In this document: positions 37,126 through 49,613 of the stretch, in pieces
Position numbering within the stretch: position 1 is the first letter of the stretch
Layout of the letters: each line of letters begins with the position of its first letter
DNA from: Lycium barbarum
Taxonomy: Eukaryota > Streptophyta > Magnoliopsida > Solanales > Solanaceae
Length of the DNA stretch: 64,000 nt
Assembly (NCBI RefSeq): GCF_019175385.1
Contig: NC_083339.1
Coordinates: 48,594,074-48,658,073 of the forward strand
Reading direction: 5' to 3'
Notes under the pieces: model-generated
Databases searched by the model: none
Seen by the model: only the letters and a program-made list of their open reading frames with translations
Told to the model about the DNA's origin: nothing
Position numbers and translations under genes: made by a program

Positions 37126-39681
37126 TTTCACGACCCGACTAGGGGCCGTTACGGGTACCCGGGGCTAACCACCGAGCACCACTCATTCCCTTACTTATCG
37201 TACTCATATCATACGAAAGTCATTTTCTCGTTTGGAAACATGATTACTTTTCATATATATATAAGCTCTTCGACTATCAAAATAATATAAACATATACAT
37301 AATAGCAACATCGTGAGACCATATAACCCACATTTGCGTGTCTACGAGCCTCTACTAGAGTGCTAGACATAGGGAAGGGACAAGACCCCGTGGTGCCCAA
37401 AATATACGTATATACACTAAAGAATGATCAAAGGCACCTCCGGAACAATGGAGTGCTCTCAAGTCAGCTAACAGCTCCTACGAGTCTGGATCAAGCTCAC
37501 CTACCTGTCTACTTGTTGGCATGAACACGACGTCCAAACAAAACGGACGTCAGTACTAACATTGTACTGAGTATGTAAGGCAAGAATGAAATGAACATAA
37601 TAGAAGAATCATAAGCCATAGAAGGAAGATATAACCTTCATGAGTTTCACAGGTGAATACATTTCGTACATATATCGTATATTTATATAATCATAGTACA
37701 TGTGTCATCATGGCGCATATATCATCACATCAAAATCCTCGGCGTTAACCCGCGTCCGGGTAACCATCATATGCCGCCCACTAGTGGTGATCATGTCTGG
37801 CCTTCTAGGGGCGGTGGAATAACAAGAAACTCGTCTTAGCGATGACATATCCGGCCATTTAGGCACGGTGGAATCATAAGCAGCCCGCCTTAGCGGTGAC
37901 ATATCCGGCCTCTTGGGCACGTTGGAATCATATCGTCATATACCCGTCATAACTCAACATTTTCGTACATGGCATAGGTATATTATAAACATACTTTGTT
38001 GAGCATGTCATAGACATATCATGACTTAGCATCTTTATACATTTATCATTAAAACATATATTAGAACTTGAAGGCAACCATGGCTATGTCGGGGTGACAT
38101 ATGGCCGTGAACCCCCGATTCCATTATGAAACATTTATAAGTATTCTGCCTCACCTTGAAGGAAATAGTATATAAGGTGAGTGGATACAATAAACGACAT
38201 CATTAACTATATAGGAACATCATATCATGAACTCTACAATCTTTAGCCTTAAGCTAATCATTATCATTATTGGGCTCATAATGTGTCTCTTATCTCATGT
38301 AGCAATTCATGAACATAAACTCTTAGCTTTCCGGGGTATAGAGGATTCATGGAGAAGAAGGAAAAATCATGGCATCGGATTAAGGCATAGAAAGAAAGGA
38401 ATAGCCTCACATACCTTTTTCTTTTAACTAATCTATCGCTTGCTTGTTCTCCTTTAATGTCCAAGTTTCTACCTTCAAGAGAATTCGCATTAACATTAGC
38501 AAATCGATTACTTAAACGTGCTTACTAAAGCTAAAGAAAATTGGGCAGCATTTCTTTTGTTTATACTACTTTCCCCATATTCTATATCAACTCTCAAACG
38601 TTCATAACAACATTCTCAATATCGCAAACAACAATCATCATTAATCTACATTACCCACATTTCACCATTTCACTCCAATTTCTCCATAATCATGGTCATA
38701 GTTCATTATTGTATTTTCTCACATGTAATACTTAATCCATGTTCTAAATTTCGTTCACAACATACTTACAATCACAACATACCAATATTCATCATTTACC
38801 CCAAACTACTACTCAACAATGTTACTATTCCCACAATCATGACCCATTTCCTATATCTTTCTGCAATCCAAGTGTTTTTAACTTTCAACACTTTAAACAA
38901 CGAGGAATGATCATAAAACTCACCTTAGATGATGGGTTAATAAACCTTGAGTGGCACTTCTCTTCTTGCACCAAAACCCTAACTCACTTCCCTTGAGATT
39001 TCTTGACTTAGATGAACTTTGATATGTCGCTTACACTTGATTTTGTGGGTTTGATGTAGTTGATCATGAATTTCTCTTGATTTCTTGTGGATGAATAATG
39101 GACAGAATTCTAGAGGGTTCTTAAGGTGTGCAGAAGTGAAATGAAATGAATTAAAATGAGAGAGAGGGTCCTTACATTGATCTTGAAATCTGTCCCGACC
39201 AGAACATATGGACCAACATACGGTCCGTACATATTATACGGGCCGTATGTTTGGTCCAGTGAGGACCCTTATTCTGGGAAAGACATGCGGTCCAACATAC
39301 GGTCTTTATGTTTTATACGACCAGTATGTTTGGCCGTATAGTGCCCAGTTGTCCGAAACACGTTCTCGTCGACTCGTTTGATTTCCAATACTTATGGAAC
39401 CTTGTTTACTCTTGTTTAACACCTCAATACCAATCTAAGGGACATTATCACTCTCCTCTAAGACATCATTACGCCAGCATTAACTCGTCTCCCATGATTC
39501 TTACTCGACATGCAACATATCCCTTACTTTCCTTGACAACCTTCTTCCTTTACGTCAAATATCTTTGAATCTCGATTAGAATCATCACATGCTATTTCTT
39601 ACTCATCAAAACATCGTATGCGTCATGCTCTTCGCTAGCCTATTCCCTGTACGTTAACGGGAAGTTTTCCAAGGTGTAACA
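37126..39681 (-). repeat. 5' LTR of element E
   Basis: 2556 bp, right end AAGGTGTAACA (TGTTACACC on the minus strand). The identity with 29366-31941 is uneven: about 650 bp differ at only one position, while both sides differ at about 5-8 percent (see findings). The same 66-aa frame at 38227-38427 and 30519-30719 reflects this duplication and is not a gene. Confidence 0.93.
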
Positions 39682-41935
39682 GATGGTGATTCCTTCGGGA
39701 TATTCTCCTTTCTCCAAGTACATTTTGATGACAACGTACCAAGGTTTTCCATCAGTCTCTGCCTCCACAAAAGTACAATGAGCCGGTCAGTCCCTGACTT
39801 CAACTTTGACAAGATCAATGTACCTATTATCAGGATGCTGAATCATGCATGCTATGATTGCCAATGCATCAGCAAACTCATTCTGTGTTCTTGGTATATA
39901 CTTGAACTTGACTTCTTGGAAGCGATATGCTAATCTTTGCACAAGTCCAATATACAGTATGATCTTCTCATTTTTGGCGGCCCATTCTCCTCGAACCTGA
40001 TGAATTAACAGATCCGAGTTACCAATTATCTGAAGATCTCTTACATCCATGTCGGGAGCTAAACGTAGGCCCAACATACATGCCTCTTATTCAGCCATGC
40101 TATTAGTGCAATTGAAGTTCAATTTGGCGGCTACTTGGAAATATTGGCCTGAGTTTGAAACCAAAACGGCTTCGATTCCTAATCCTTTAAAGTTGACCGC
40201 TCCATCAATGTATACTTTCCAGCCTAAGTAATCTTTATTTTCTTCCCCCTCAATTGTCATTATTTCTTCATCCGGGAAGTAAGTCCACAAAGGTACGGGA
40301 TTGTCATCTACTGGGCTTCCTGCTAGTAGATCTGCTAATGCTTGCCTTTTAACTTCTTTCTGTGTGACATATTGAATGTCGAAAGCTTACCTATCACCAT
40401 AGGTTGGTGAAACATGTACCTTAGAGGATCCATCGTTGAGTTCAAATGAGTCGTTTATGCAGCAATATAATGCCTTAATTTTTGAGACACCTAGGTTAGA
40501 GCGCAACATGTCTTTTCCACCAAGGAATATCTGGATTCACAGGGTGTGAACTTCTTACTGATGTAATAGATAACTCTCTCTTTTTTGCCTGTTTTGTCAT
40601 TTTATGCCAACAGGCACCCAAAAGGATTCTCTGATATTGATATGTACAACAGCAAAAGACTTCCCGGCCTTGGCGGAACCAAAACAGGTGGATTTGATAG
40701 GTACCTTTTGATTGTGTCAAAGGATTTCTGACAGTCTTCCATCCATTTAGTTGGAGCATCTTTCTTGAGAAGTTTGAGAATTGGTTCTATGATTACTGTG
40801 GACAGACAATGAAGCGTCCGATGTAATTCAACCTTTCTAAGAAACTCATGACCTCTTGCTTTGTGCTTGGCAGTGGGAGTTCATGGATTGCTTTGATCTT
40901 GGTGGGATCCAATTCGATGCCACGACAACTGACTATGAATCCTAATAACTTTCTAGCAGGCACTCCAAATGCGCATTTTGCAGGATTCAACTTCAAATCG
41001 TACTTGCGGAGTCTGTCGAAGAATTTTCTTATATGTTCAAGGTGGTCCTAATCCACTCGGGACTTGATGCTGACGTCATCCACATATACCTCAATCTCTC
41101 TATGCATCGTATCATGAAAAATGGCAGTCATTGCCCTCATGTAAGTAGCGCCAAGATTCTTAAGCCCAAAAGGCATTACTCAGTAATGATATACTCCCCA
41201 TGGTGAGATGAATGCCTTCTTCTGAGCATCTTCTTCATCCATCAGTATCTGATGATAGCCCTCGTAACAGTCCATAAAAGATTGCACCTAATTTTTGGCA
41301 CAAGTGTCAATGAGTATATGAATGTTTGGGAGTGGGAAATTATCCTTTGGTCTAGCGCGGTTAAGATCATAATAGTCCACACAGATCCTTATTTTCCCAT
41401 CTTTCTTTGGTACCGGGACTATGTTTGCTAACCAGGTCGGGTATGGTGTCACCTCCACAACCCCTGACTGAATCTATTTTTCTACATCTTCTTTAATGCG
41501 AATGCTGACGTCAGGCTTAGGCTGCCCGATTTTCTGTTTTACCGGGGCAAATCCTTCAAGGGTCGGCAACTTATGGGCAATAATGTTTGTACTCAAACCT
41601 AGCATATCGGCGTATGACCGAGCGAAAACATCTTCATATTCTTTCAACAAGCTCTGATACACTTCTTTCTCAGTTTCTATCAAATGCACGCTTATTCTAG
41701 TTTCCCGAACCAATTCTTCATTTCCTAGATTAATTGCCTCTTTTTTCTCTAGGTTTGGTGTCAGTCTGTTCTCATATTCCTCTTCGACATGTATTAATCC
41801 TTCCGGCTCAGTTATCTCTTCTTCTTGATCGTTGTTTTGTTCGTCATCGTTTTTACTTGTTTCATAACATGTGACGACATTATTTGTAGCCTCTGTATTA
41901 TTACTGTAAAATAAAATAACATGGTTATCAATCAC
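39682..41935 (-). pseudogene. Element O RT and RNase H, interrupted by element E
   Basis: From 41935 downward: an acidic linker, RT with VPVPKKDGKIR..VDY (about 41430-41370), GYHQ (41250), the AFISPWGVYHY block and an intact YVDD (41086-41075), then the thumb region GRFIVCPQ (40800). An RNase H of the Tat type follows (40290-39790): YIDGAVN retains its Asp, the NSMAE block is followed by a stop (Tyr codon lost), IIGNSDLL has Asn where related elements have Asp, and NEFADALA is intact. The frame runs on to EKGEYPEGITI directly at the E insertion. There are several stops (for example 41286, 41180 and 41051) and a frameshift near 40770. RT would copy the RNA and RNase H would remove it; this copy is dead. 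Confidence 0.88.
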
Positions 41936-42628
41936 GTAAAAGCAATTTTAATTACGTATTATATATATATAGGTAAAGTAAAACGATTTTGTCTTATCGT
42001 AAGCTTTGAGGCATTTTCATTTAAACTTTAAAAGGAGTGATACAAAATGTGGTCCTGACTTGGAATAGAACATCGAGCCATTTCCGTTATTAAACAACAC
42101 ATAATCAGAAAAGATGACAAGCCGGGCCTCAAAGCTGACTTTCGCCGTTTTTCTGAAAGTGAGCATTCTTTCTACTACAGAGTGAACAACGGGGTAGAAG
42201 TCCATGCACTTTTTGTTTCCCCTGGCTCAGCATGATGAATCTCCAATGCTTCGAAGCATTTTTCAGTGATGGCTGCAAATTCCTTTTCCCAAAACAACGT
42301 CCTTAAACCCTTTTCTGGATCTTTGATGTTGTGACTCAATAGGCATGCTATGAAGGACTGGTATAGATGAGGGAATGGCTTTCTTATTTCAACGGGACCT
42401 CATGGTCCATGTTCTGCTTCTTCCTCTTCTGCCTCACATGGCTCGTATCTAACCCCAAATCGATATTTCCCATTCTGGATACTCACTGGTTCTTTGATTC
42501 TTTGTAAGTTCCTTCCCAGATCTTTACCGGTCTCAAACCCACTTCTTATCATAGTAGTGGCAACGATTTTTTAGATCAGTGGCATACGGATATCTTCATT
42601 ATCTCCCCTATGATCTATCATGGCTAAT
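41936..42628 (-). other. Element O: protease-RT linker, degenerate
   Basis: It lies between the protease-like segment and RT of the same element. One 62-codon minus frame (42017-42205) and fragments only; no domain recognised. A short TA run is at 41960-41971. Confidence 0.5.
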
Positions 42629-45533
42629 TCAAGAGTGGGAAAAATCGGCACCTACTAGTGACTTCTCTTTGATTGGTACAGAGTTGTCCAGATAGTTGTG
42701 GATACTTCTTTTACCGTGAATCACGACTTCTTGATCATCCCATATTAATTTCAGAGACTGGTGCAACGAAGATGCCACGACTCCAGCGGCGTGCAACCAT
42801 GGTCGTCCCAATAATAGGTTATAGCTCGTTTTGATATCCATGATCACGAACTCCACCACGTACTCTGCGGGACCCATTTATATGTGTAGATCTATTTCTC
42901 TAATTAGGTCGCTGGTTGTGCTATCATAAGCTTTTACATTTTTTCAACTTGGCGAATTTTGCCAACATCATACCCAAGTTATTTCATGGTCGTCATAGGG
43001 CATACATTCAACCCAACCCCTCCATGAATTAGCACTTGAGGTATAATCTTGTCGCGGCATTTGACTGTTATGTGCAAGACCTTATTGTTGGTCTTACCCT
43101 CTCTTGGTAATTCATCGTCAGAAAATGATAGCCTATGCGCTCGTACAACATATCCTACAATCTCGGTCAATGTTTCCCTTATAGTGCCGGCGGGTACTTG
43201 AACTTCATCCAAAGCTTTCATTAAGACTAAGTGATGTTGAGACGAACGGAGTAATAATGACATTACTGATATCCTGGCAGGAGTTTTATGCAGGTACTCA
43301 ACAATCGAATAATCCTTGACCGGCATTTGCCTCCAAAAGTTTTCAGCTTCGACTTCGGTGATTGGTTCTTTCTGAGGATTTTTGCGATGTGGCGCTTTGA
43401 GTGCAGGCTCTTCTGGAGCATAACACCTTCCAGACTTGGCCATACCCCAAACCATAGCAGTTATCTCTTTTCCTTTATTGACCGTCGTTAGGTGCGGTGG
43501 TTTGATCACAGAAGGTGCATTCTCAACTGGCCCTGATGCTTTAAGCACGAACGGCTCGTTCTGAATTCGAGAAACTGTTCAGGGATATTTTAGCACGAAA
43601 GGCTGTTTCTTGGCTACAACAGATAACTGGGATGTCTCAGATATCCTTGTCAAAGGGCCTGTCACTTCTTTTTGCTCTTGTAAAGACAACGAGGTGACAA
43701 TGCTTTTCAACCCTTCAATAGATGGACAAATTATTGCAGGGCTCTCTTCCTATTCATCACCGCTTTCTACAATGTGAATTTGATTCCCTCCATGCTTCGG
43801 GAGAGGATTTGTGTCCACATTTAGAGGTGTTGGCTCCAGGATAAGTTCATGCTTGTCAATCATATGTTGTAGCTTGTACCTTATGTTTATGCAATATTCA
43901 GTGGTATAGCTAACTTGGTTAGAATGATAGGCACAAGTGAAATCTGGCATGTACCATCGATCCTTGGGATTAACAAGTTTTGGTGGAACAACATTCATTC
44001 AACCGGCATCCCTCAGTTTGGAAAACAAACTAGCCCTTGATTCTGGTAAAATAGTGAATATTCTCGGAGGTTTCTTTTGGGATGCCTCATAGTTTTCTGG
44101 TGGAGGCTGGTTTTGGAAAGTCTGATTTTATGGAGCTTGGTTATTGGGTACTGACATTCAGTAATTTGGTCATGGATCTTGGTTATTAGGTGCTGGCATT
44201 TGATAATTTGGCTGTGGAGTTTGGTAGACAAGTTGTGCGTAGCATACAAACATTAGGCTATATTGGGGTGAAGTTGTTATATAGGTGGTTTGTGGAGGTG
44301 AGTGGTAGTTGTCTTGATTTTTGTGGGTTATCTCCTTTTCTCAGCCTTTTGGGCTAGTAGCTCTAGAAACATAGGCTACATCCTCACTCTTCTTTTTGCC
44401 ACTCGCGGTGCCAGACACACCAGATCTGTTTAGTACACTAACAATTCTATCGATCTTGAGGCCATCTTCGATGTCTTCCCCAACGGCGACTAAATCTGCA
44501 AAGCAACTTTTTTTCATAGTTATCATTTTTTCAAAACAATCAGCTTCTTAGTACCGTATAAATGCAGCTACAAGCTCAGCTTCAGTCATAGGTGGTTGCA
44601 CATGCACCACCTCATCTCTCTAGTAACTGGCATATTCTTTATAGGTTTCGGTTGATTTCTGACGAATTTGCTCCAATGAGAAGCGAGCAAGCACATTTTC
44701 CACATTGAAGCAGAATCTTTCCATGAACGAACTTGCCATCTCTTGATGTCTTGTGCGATAAACCATTCCATGGTTGTTCCTGACAGACTTTGGCTGAACA
44801 ACCTTATGAGCAAAGCTTTGTTCCGGCCATTTCCAACCAACTGGTCGCAATAAGCCCTCAAGTGGGCTCTGGGATTGCCCGACATATTAAAGTGATCAAA
44901 TTTGGGAATTTTGAAGCCTTCTGGTAGACCCAAGTCTGGATGTATGCATAAAGCAGAGTATCTTAGCCCTTTTTTCTTTTTAGAGCCATGTTCTAGTTCA
45001 GCAATTTTCTTCCCTATCTCCTTTTTAATCTTGTCTATTCTTGCTTCAAAGAACATTTCCATGTTCTCTAGTTCTGGCGAGGAGTCAATATGGGTGGCAT
45101 GGTCTTGGAAAGTAACATTTGGTTGCATGAGGCGAATTGTAGGAATTCCTGCTGCCCGAGGGGCTTGATGAGCATTTGTGTTATGGGATGTTGTAGCATC
45201 AACAGGCGTTTGGAAAACTGGTGTTTGGTGGGAGAAATCCCACACATGGGTGGTGTTTCAGCGCAGCGGTGTTTGAAAAGTAGCCCCAGTCTGTGTTTGT
45301 GAAAAATGGTTAGGAATTGGTAAATCCAGATTTAGGAAGATGGGTGGAGGTCTTCTAGCCTTAGCATTAGTAGCATTTTCCTTTTCGCCCCTCAGGCGAG
45401 CTGCTTCTTCTCTAGCTTCAGCCAATTGCCTCATCAGCAGGTTAACAAGCTCTTCAAAAGGCATTCCAGCTATGTCAACTGTCGGAGTACCCTCGACTAA
45501 AGCAGCTCTGTTCGGTGGGGGAGTTTCAGGCAT
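42629..45533 (-). pseudogene. Element O gag and protease, damaged
   Basis: A plausible start is ATG at 45533 (MPETPPPNRA), with a coiled-coil-like stretch (LAEAREEAARLRGEKE). The capsid part has LPEGFKIPKFDHFNMSGNPRAHLRAYCDQLVG, a signature of Tat/Ogre gag, split here into LPEGFKIPKF, HLRAYCDQLVG and TTMEWF (44930-44755). A TGA interrupts at 45258-45260 and a frameshift near 44710 shifts the frame. A C-terminal zinc-like motif, CAYHSNQVSYTTEYC, is at about 43930. The protease-like segment has LHITVKCRDKIIPQVLI, followed by HGG at the place where Tat proteases normally have an Asp-bearing DNG/DSG, so the active site is lost. MGPAEYVVEFVIMD and YNLLLGRPWLH (42877-42770) complete it. Confidence 0.82.
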
Positions 45534-46187
45534 GTTTTCTTCTTGAGGGTTTAACGACGCTGCGGCAGCTTTGATCAGGTGACCAGTTCCAGCGAATCGA
45601 CCCCTGTCTATAAGAGAAAACAACTCAAAATCCCCCCAGTTAGCATTATATTTAACCAAGAAACACAAGATAGCACGTTGTTTGTAGTGTATAGCACATA
45701 GATTCATATATTTTATTTCAAATCTCTTGACTGATTCATATTCCAAGTGTATTTTGGTCTTTTTATGTGTTTTTAGGAATATTGATTTTTGGTTAAATGG
45801 TCTTCAAGGTTGATTTACTTCTACCCATCCTGTACTAAGCGGGATTTTAATTTTTATTATAAAAGGTCTGAGTCTTAAATAGACTACCTACGTATCCCAC
45901 TAAAGGTAAATCAAGTCTATTCGTAGTTCAGGCATACTCAGAAAAGGTTTTTTCCTATGCTACCTGAAATTTAGTTTTCTACCTTGACCATGCCTTATGT
46001 AGGCTTCCCATGTATCCCCAACGGGACATCAAGTCGGTATGGTTCCGTTTACAAAAAAAGAGAAAAGGATATTCTATCTTATTGAAAGCAGTAAAAGGAT
46101 ACTTATGTTTTTTATACCCAACCACACTAAGCAGGTCTTCATTGTCTTCTTTATATTCATCTTCTATCCTTGTCTTCCTACGACAAT
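45534..46187 (-). other. Element O: spacer upstream of gag with CCTACGTATCC-type repeats
   Basis: Two units of the same motif family as in the 3' region (about 45886-45935 and 45995-46045: CCTACGTATCCC..GTAGTTC and GGCTTCCCATGTATCCCC..CAAGTCGG). Open frames here are short and broken. Confidence 0.5.
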
Positions 46188-47114
46188 TCAAACATGGCCT
46201 TCATTCACGAGATGTTCCAGTTCAAGCTTGAAATCCACATATTCCTCAATGTCGTGGCTAGGGCAGCCGTGATGATACACACAAACCCTTTCTCTTTGAG
46301 ATCTTAGGCAACCCTGATAGGTTTGTGGCACTGCTCTTATCTTATTCACGCTACATAGTAGGGAGTGAATTCTGGCATATGACTCCTCGAATTTGGAGAA
46401 GTTACTCCTCCAGAACCTAAACTTTGATATCATTTCTGGATGATTTCTTCCTTGGTCATGGGTCAGGAAAGAGTGGGGCCCCCATAGTTGGCTAATTCTC
46501 CATTGGTCAATCCATTAGATAAGCTTCCTTTCCAATGCTCCACACTCTTTAGCTATATGGCCTGACTGACTCAGGTGGTAGAGGTACCTTCTGCAAATCA
46601 TAGAAGGAGCACACAGCAGCAACATATTTGGGCTTTGCACATATACTCCAAAACTCCCTAAAGTCTCCAAGAGTTCTTTTTTGGATAATTCTACTGGCGT
46701 ACCCCAATTGTGTGATCTTTTTCCCTTAACTGGAGCTGATATTTGCGCGGGTCTCAATAGACTTTCAGATCGGGGATCACTAGTTCGTCATTTCCATAAG
46801 GTATGGGGTCAAGCCCTTCTTGTTGACCGAGCGGGACATAACTCCAAAGTGGCGCTTCAGGCATCTTTCCCCGTTTTACCGGATTGTCAAGGTGTTTCTT
46901 AGTTAGCTCCTCAATATAAGCCAGGAGAGTTTTAGCTTCTTTCATTTTCTCATTGGCCGCCTTAGTGGTTTACAGATTCTTTCATTCTAGCAGTGGCAAA
47001 GGCCATACTATCGTCCCACTGTCGGTTTTTCTCACTTATCGCTCCCATGTTCTCGTCATCACTGACTAGGTTGACGTAAGGAGAAGTCACACTCATGGTG
47101 TCTGGAGTCTCCAT
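46188..47114 (-). pseudogene. Element O: additional broken reading frame between ORF1 and gag
   Basis: ATG at 47114 opens a frame (METPDTMSVTSPYVNLVSDD) that, after a +1 shift near 46960, continues as EKMKEAKTLLAYIEELTKKH and PIPYGNDELVIPDLKVY, then decays. At 46433-46188 a separate frame ends with VCVYHHGCPSHDIEEYVDF, similar in layout to the Cys-His gag motif at 43930. It may be a duplicated gag C-terminal fragment or a distinct upstream ORF. I do not assign a function. Confidence 0.45.
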
Positions 47115-47166
47115 TTCCTATTAGCAAATCAACCTTGTAAAAGTAGAGCGAAATTTGTTTTAGGGG

Positions 47167-49018
47167 CTATTTCCTTGGTTTTTCTTTTGGGTAGTGACCG
47201 GAATGTGGACCAATCAAGAGTTTCAACAATATATGATTTTTGCACAAAGCAGTTATATCAAATAAGCATTTAGACAATATATAATTCATTTTCCTATATC
47301 TCGTTGCTTCGAGGCTACTAGCGTATGAAGCAGAATTGCGCCATATGTAAAACAAATGTATTGTTCCTGAAAAATAAAAATCCCCGTGCTTTTCATTAAT
47401 ATTTTCCAAGTTGGATAACAAGGATTTTAAAGTAAATAAAATACGACTATCAGAAAAAGTCCATTCCACGGAGAGAAATCGGCTCTCTATCATCTCGTGC
47501 CTTCTTGCCCTTAGAAGGGCTGTCTGAATGGCTACATGGGCTAGCATCAATGCTGTCCCAATCCACTGACCCCTCTGATCATTAGTCAACGACGTCCCTG
47601 TATCTATGGCTCCTTTAACAAAAGTGTCAAGCCATTCTAAGCTCTTCAATGAGGCATCTGCCTCGTCAGTTAAACTCTTAATTATCTCTTGGTCATATTA
47701 TGGTTTTGCTTGATGATCCATTTCTCTTCCTTCCATTCGTGATTTCAATCTTCTAACCTAAATTGCATTCGCGGCATCCCTATCGACGGGAAATTTGTAC
47801 AGATACGGTCCTAGAGTAGCAATACCTGCTAGCTCAGCCCTAAGCCTCTCGTAGTAGTTTTCATCATGACTTGGATTGTTTGGATCTTCATCCAACTTAT
47901 CTTCCCTTATCACATTCTTCCAATATTTCTGAGCATCTTTTATACCTTTGATATGACCTTATTCATAATCTCGTACAAACTCTCCCATATTAACCACATT
48001 TGGAATAACCTGTCTCATACTAAACTGTCTAAGTACTCTCAATGATGTGTAGGGCCCGATTTCTCTAATGCCCATAAGCGGTAAATATGGATGCCTACGG
48101 CTCTTAACACAAATAGTCTTGGAAAGAAAACTAGGTACTCTCCACCGAATATGTTCTTCTCTCAGTCTGGAAAAGATGTGAGCCCATCCTCTTTTATCTT
48201 GAACCCCACAAGGCATAGCGGTGACTCCTAAATCATCCTCTCTCAGGGCCAGATCTCAGCGGGTAGATAAAACGCTCCTATCTAAATGCTTAAGCATCCA
48301 CCATTGGACTAAGAGGCTGGAACCATGGAAGTAGTAATAATGGTTGCGACACTTTCTTAGAGCCCGATATATATCAGATAGGATAATAGGGATGATGCCA
48401 AAATATTTGGTACGCCCATTCGTTGTAACCGCCTTAAGGAAAGCATGGGCAACAAAGACAACCCGGGTGTCAATAGCTAGGGAGGCATTTAGTGGAAATA
48501 CAATGGTTCCCAATAGGCAGGTGATAAAGGCTAGTGTTTGGTTAGCTTCCCAGAACTGGAGTGAAGAAAACTCAAGGATGTGGTTTCATACCCCTATTTG
48601 GATGAATACCTCCTATATAATTCTCTAAAGGCTATAGTGGGTCCCTATGCCCAATCGGCTCTGTTGATAGCAACATTTCTTTGATTTCTTTTGGGGTAGG
48701 TTTGTAAGGGATAAGGATATTTTGAGCTAACTTCTTTTTGGACCTGTTAACGCTTCCTACGCTTTCCAAGACATCTCTAATCTATTCTAAAGTGGGAGTC
48801 ATCTCTATTTCTCCAAATCTGAACACCATTCTATCGTTGTCCTAATAACCAGTAATAATCTCTAGCAGACCCGGATCCCCAGTCATATTTATCAACGAAG
48901 GTAAATTCCCTATACAACCCTTTATCTCTTTCTTCTGATCATTAGTAAAACTTTCCCACTAGATCATTATACCTGGTAGTGGACCCACAATCATATCAAA
49001 CTGCAGATCAGGAGACAT
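47167..49018 (-). pseudogene. Element O ORF1, similar to plant mobile domain proteins, broken
   Basis: ATG at 49018 starts MSPDLQFDMIVG. Then come LPSLINMTGDPGLL, a WDNDRMVFRFGEIEMTPTLE-like block (a stop replaces the Trp), IPIILSDIYRALRKC (48410-48370), LLVQWWMLKHL and PYTSLRVLRQFSMRQVIP (48050-47990). The fold order FRFG..TPTLE, then DIYRAL, then the Leu/Trp-rich helix, resembles the plant mobile domain found in ORF1 of Ogre elements (family knowledge; function unknown). There are in-frame stops at 48256-48258, 47959-47961 and near 47757, and a frameshift between 48660 and 48550. The C-terminal part (47649-47167) looks helical and ends at 47167. Confidence 0.6.
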
Positions 49019-49593
49019 CTGTAAGATAGAACACTGTTAGATTCCCGCCCCCAGGAACAATAATTTATTTCACACATGGCACAATAATTCTTCCAAATAA
49101 CAAATAGTGGGATGCAGTGCCTTCAGGCTTTCACACCATCTGAACACAGTAAGGTGTTTATCTTGTCCGATTAAGGTAGGTCTGAGATACCCAAACGATC
49201 TATGGTCAGCATGTGCTATATCAGTAAGGATTTGGCTTCGCTCCACGCTAATTATTCTAGAGTGGTTTTTTCATGCAAATGACATAGGTTACCCAAGCGG
49301 ATAAGCTGGGGGTGGGCTCTCTAAGGCTGTGGGAGGACCGCATGCCCACTCAACCTTAGAGACTTCCTAAGAATATAGCTAAAAGGTTTTTTTAGTAAAG
49401 GTATGACCGCAGCTCATCCCGTGTCGTCACCCTAGGAAAAATAAAATAAATGCCAGGAGTGGCGGACTATGCATGCATGATTGACAATTATATTTTTTGG
49501 GAATTTAAACACATAAATAATTTATATCACTTAAAAAATTTATCATACAATCACACAAGTTATTCGAACCCTTATGGTTAGAACCTTAAATTA
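49019..49593 (-). other. Element O: 5' leader
   Basis: Untranslated leader between the primer binding site and ORF1. No structured motif or ORF that I can support. Confidence 0.55.
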
Positions 49594-49611
49594 TCCCCAG
49601 CAGAGTCGCCA
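49594..49611 (-). other. Primer binding site of element O
   Basis: TGGCGACTCTGCTGGGGA on the minus strand, 2 nt inside the LTR. From memory this sequence is the usual Ogre/Tat primer site and is attributed to an arginine tRNA; it is clearly not the Met-type site of D, E and B. Confidence 0.8.
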
Positions 49612-49613
49612 TC

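Larger units (their letters stand above)
29366..39681 (-). mobile_element. Element E: Tekay/Del-type chromovirus inserted in the pol of O
   Basis: LTRs at 29366-31941 and 37126-39681, PBS at 37110-37121, polypurine tract at 31942-31956, and gag, PR, RT, RH, INT and a chromodomain-like end between. The host element O continues on both sides: EKGEYPEGITI is encoded just right of 39681 and the CVDSIEA integrase start just left of 29366. No target duplication is visible (right flank GATGG, left flank CAAAT). Confidence 0.92.

Noticed and set aside
30519..38464. Identical 66-aa and 62-aa open frames at 30519/38227 and 30568/38276
   Set aside because: They are the two LTR copies of element E; identity comes from LTR duplication, and both strands are open in the same place.
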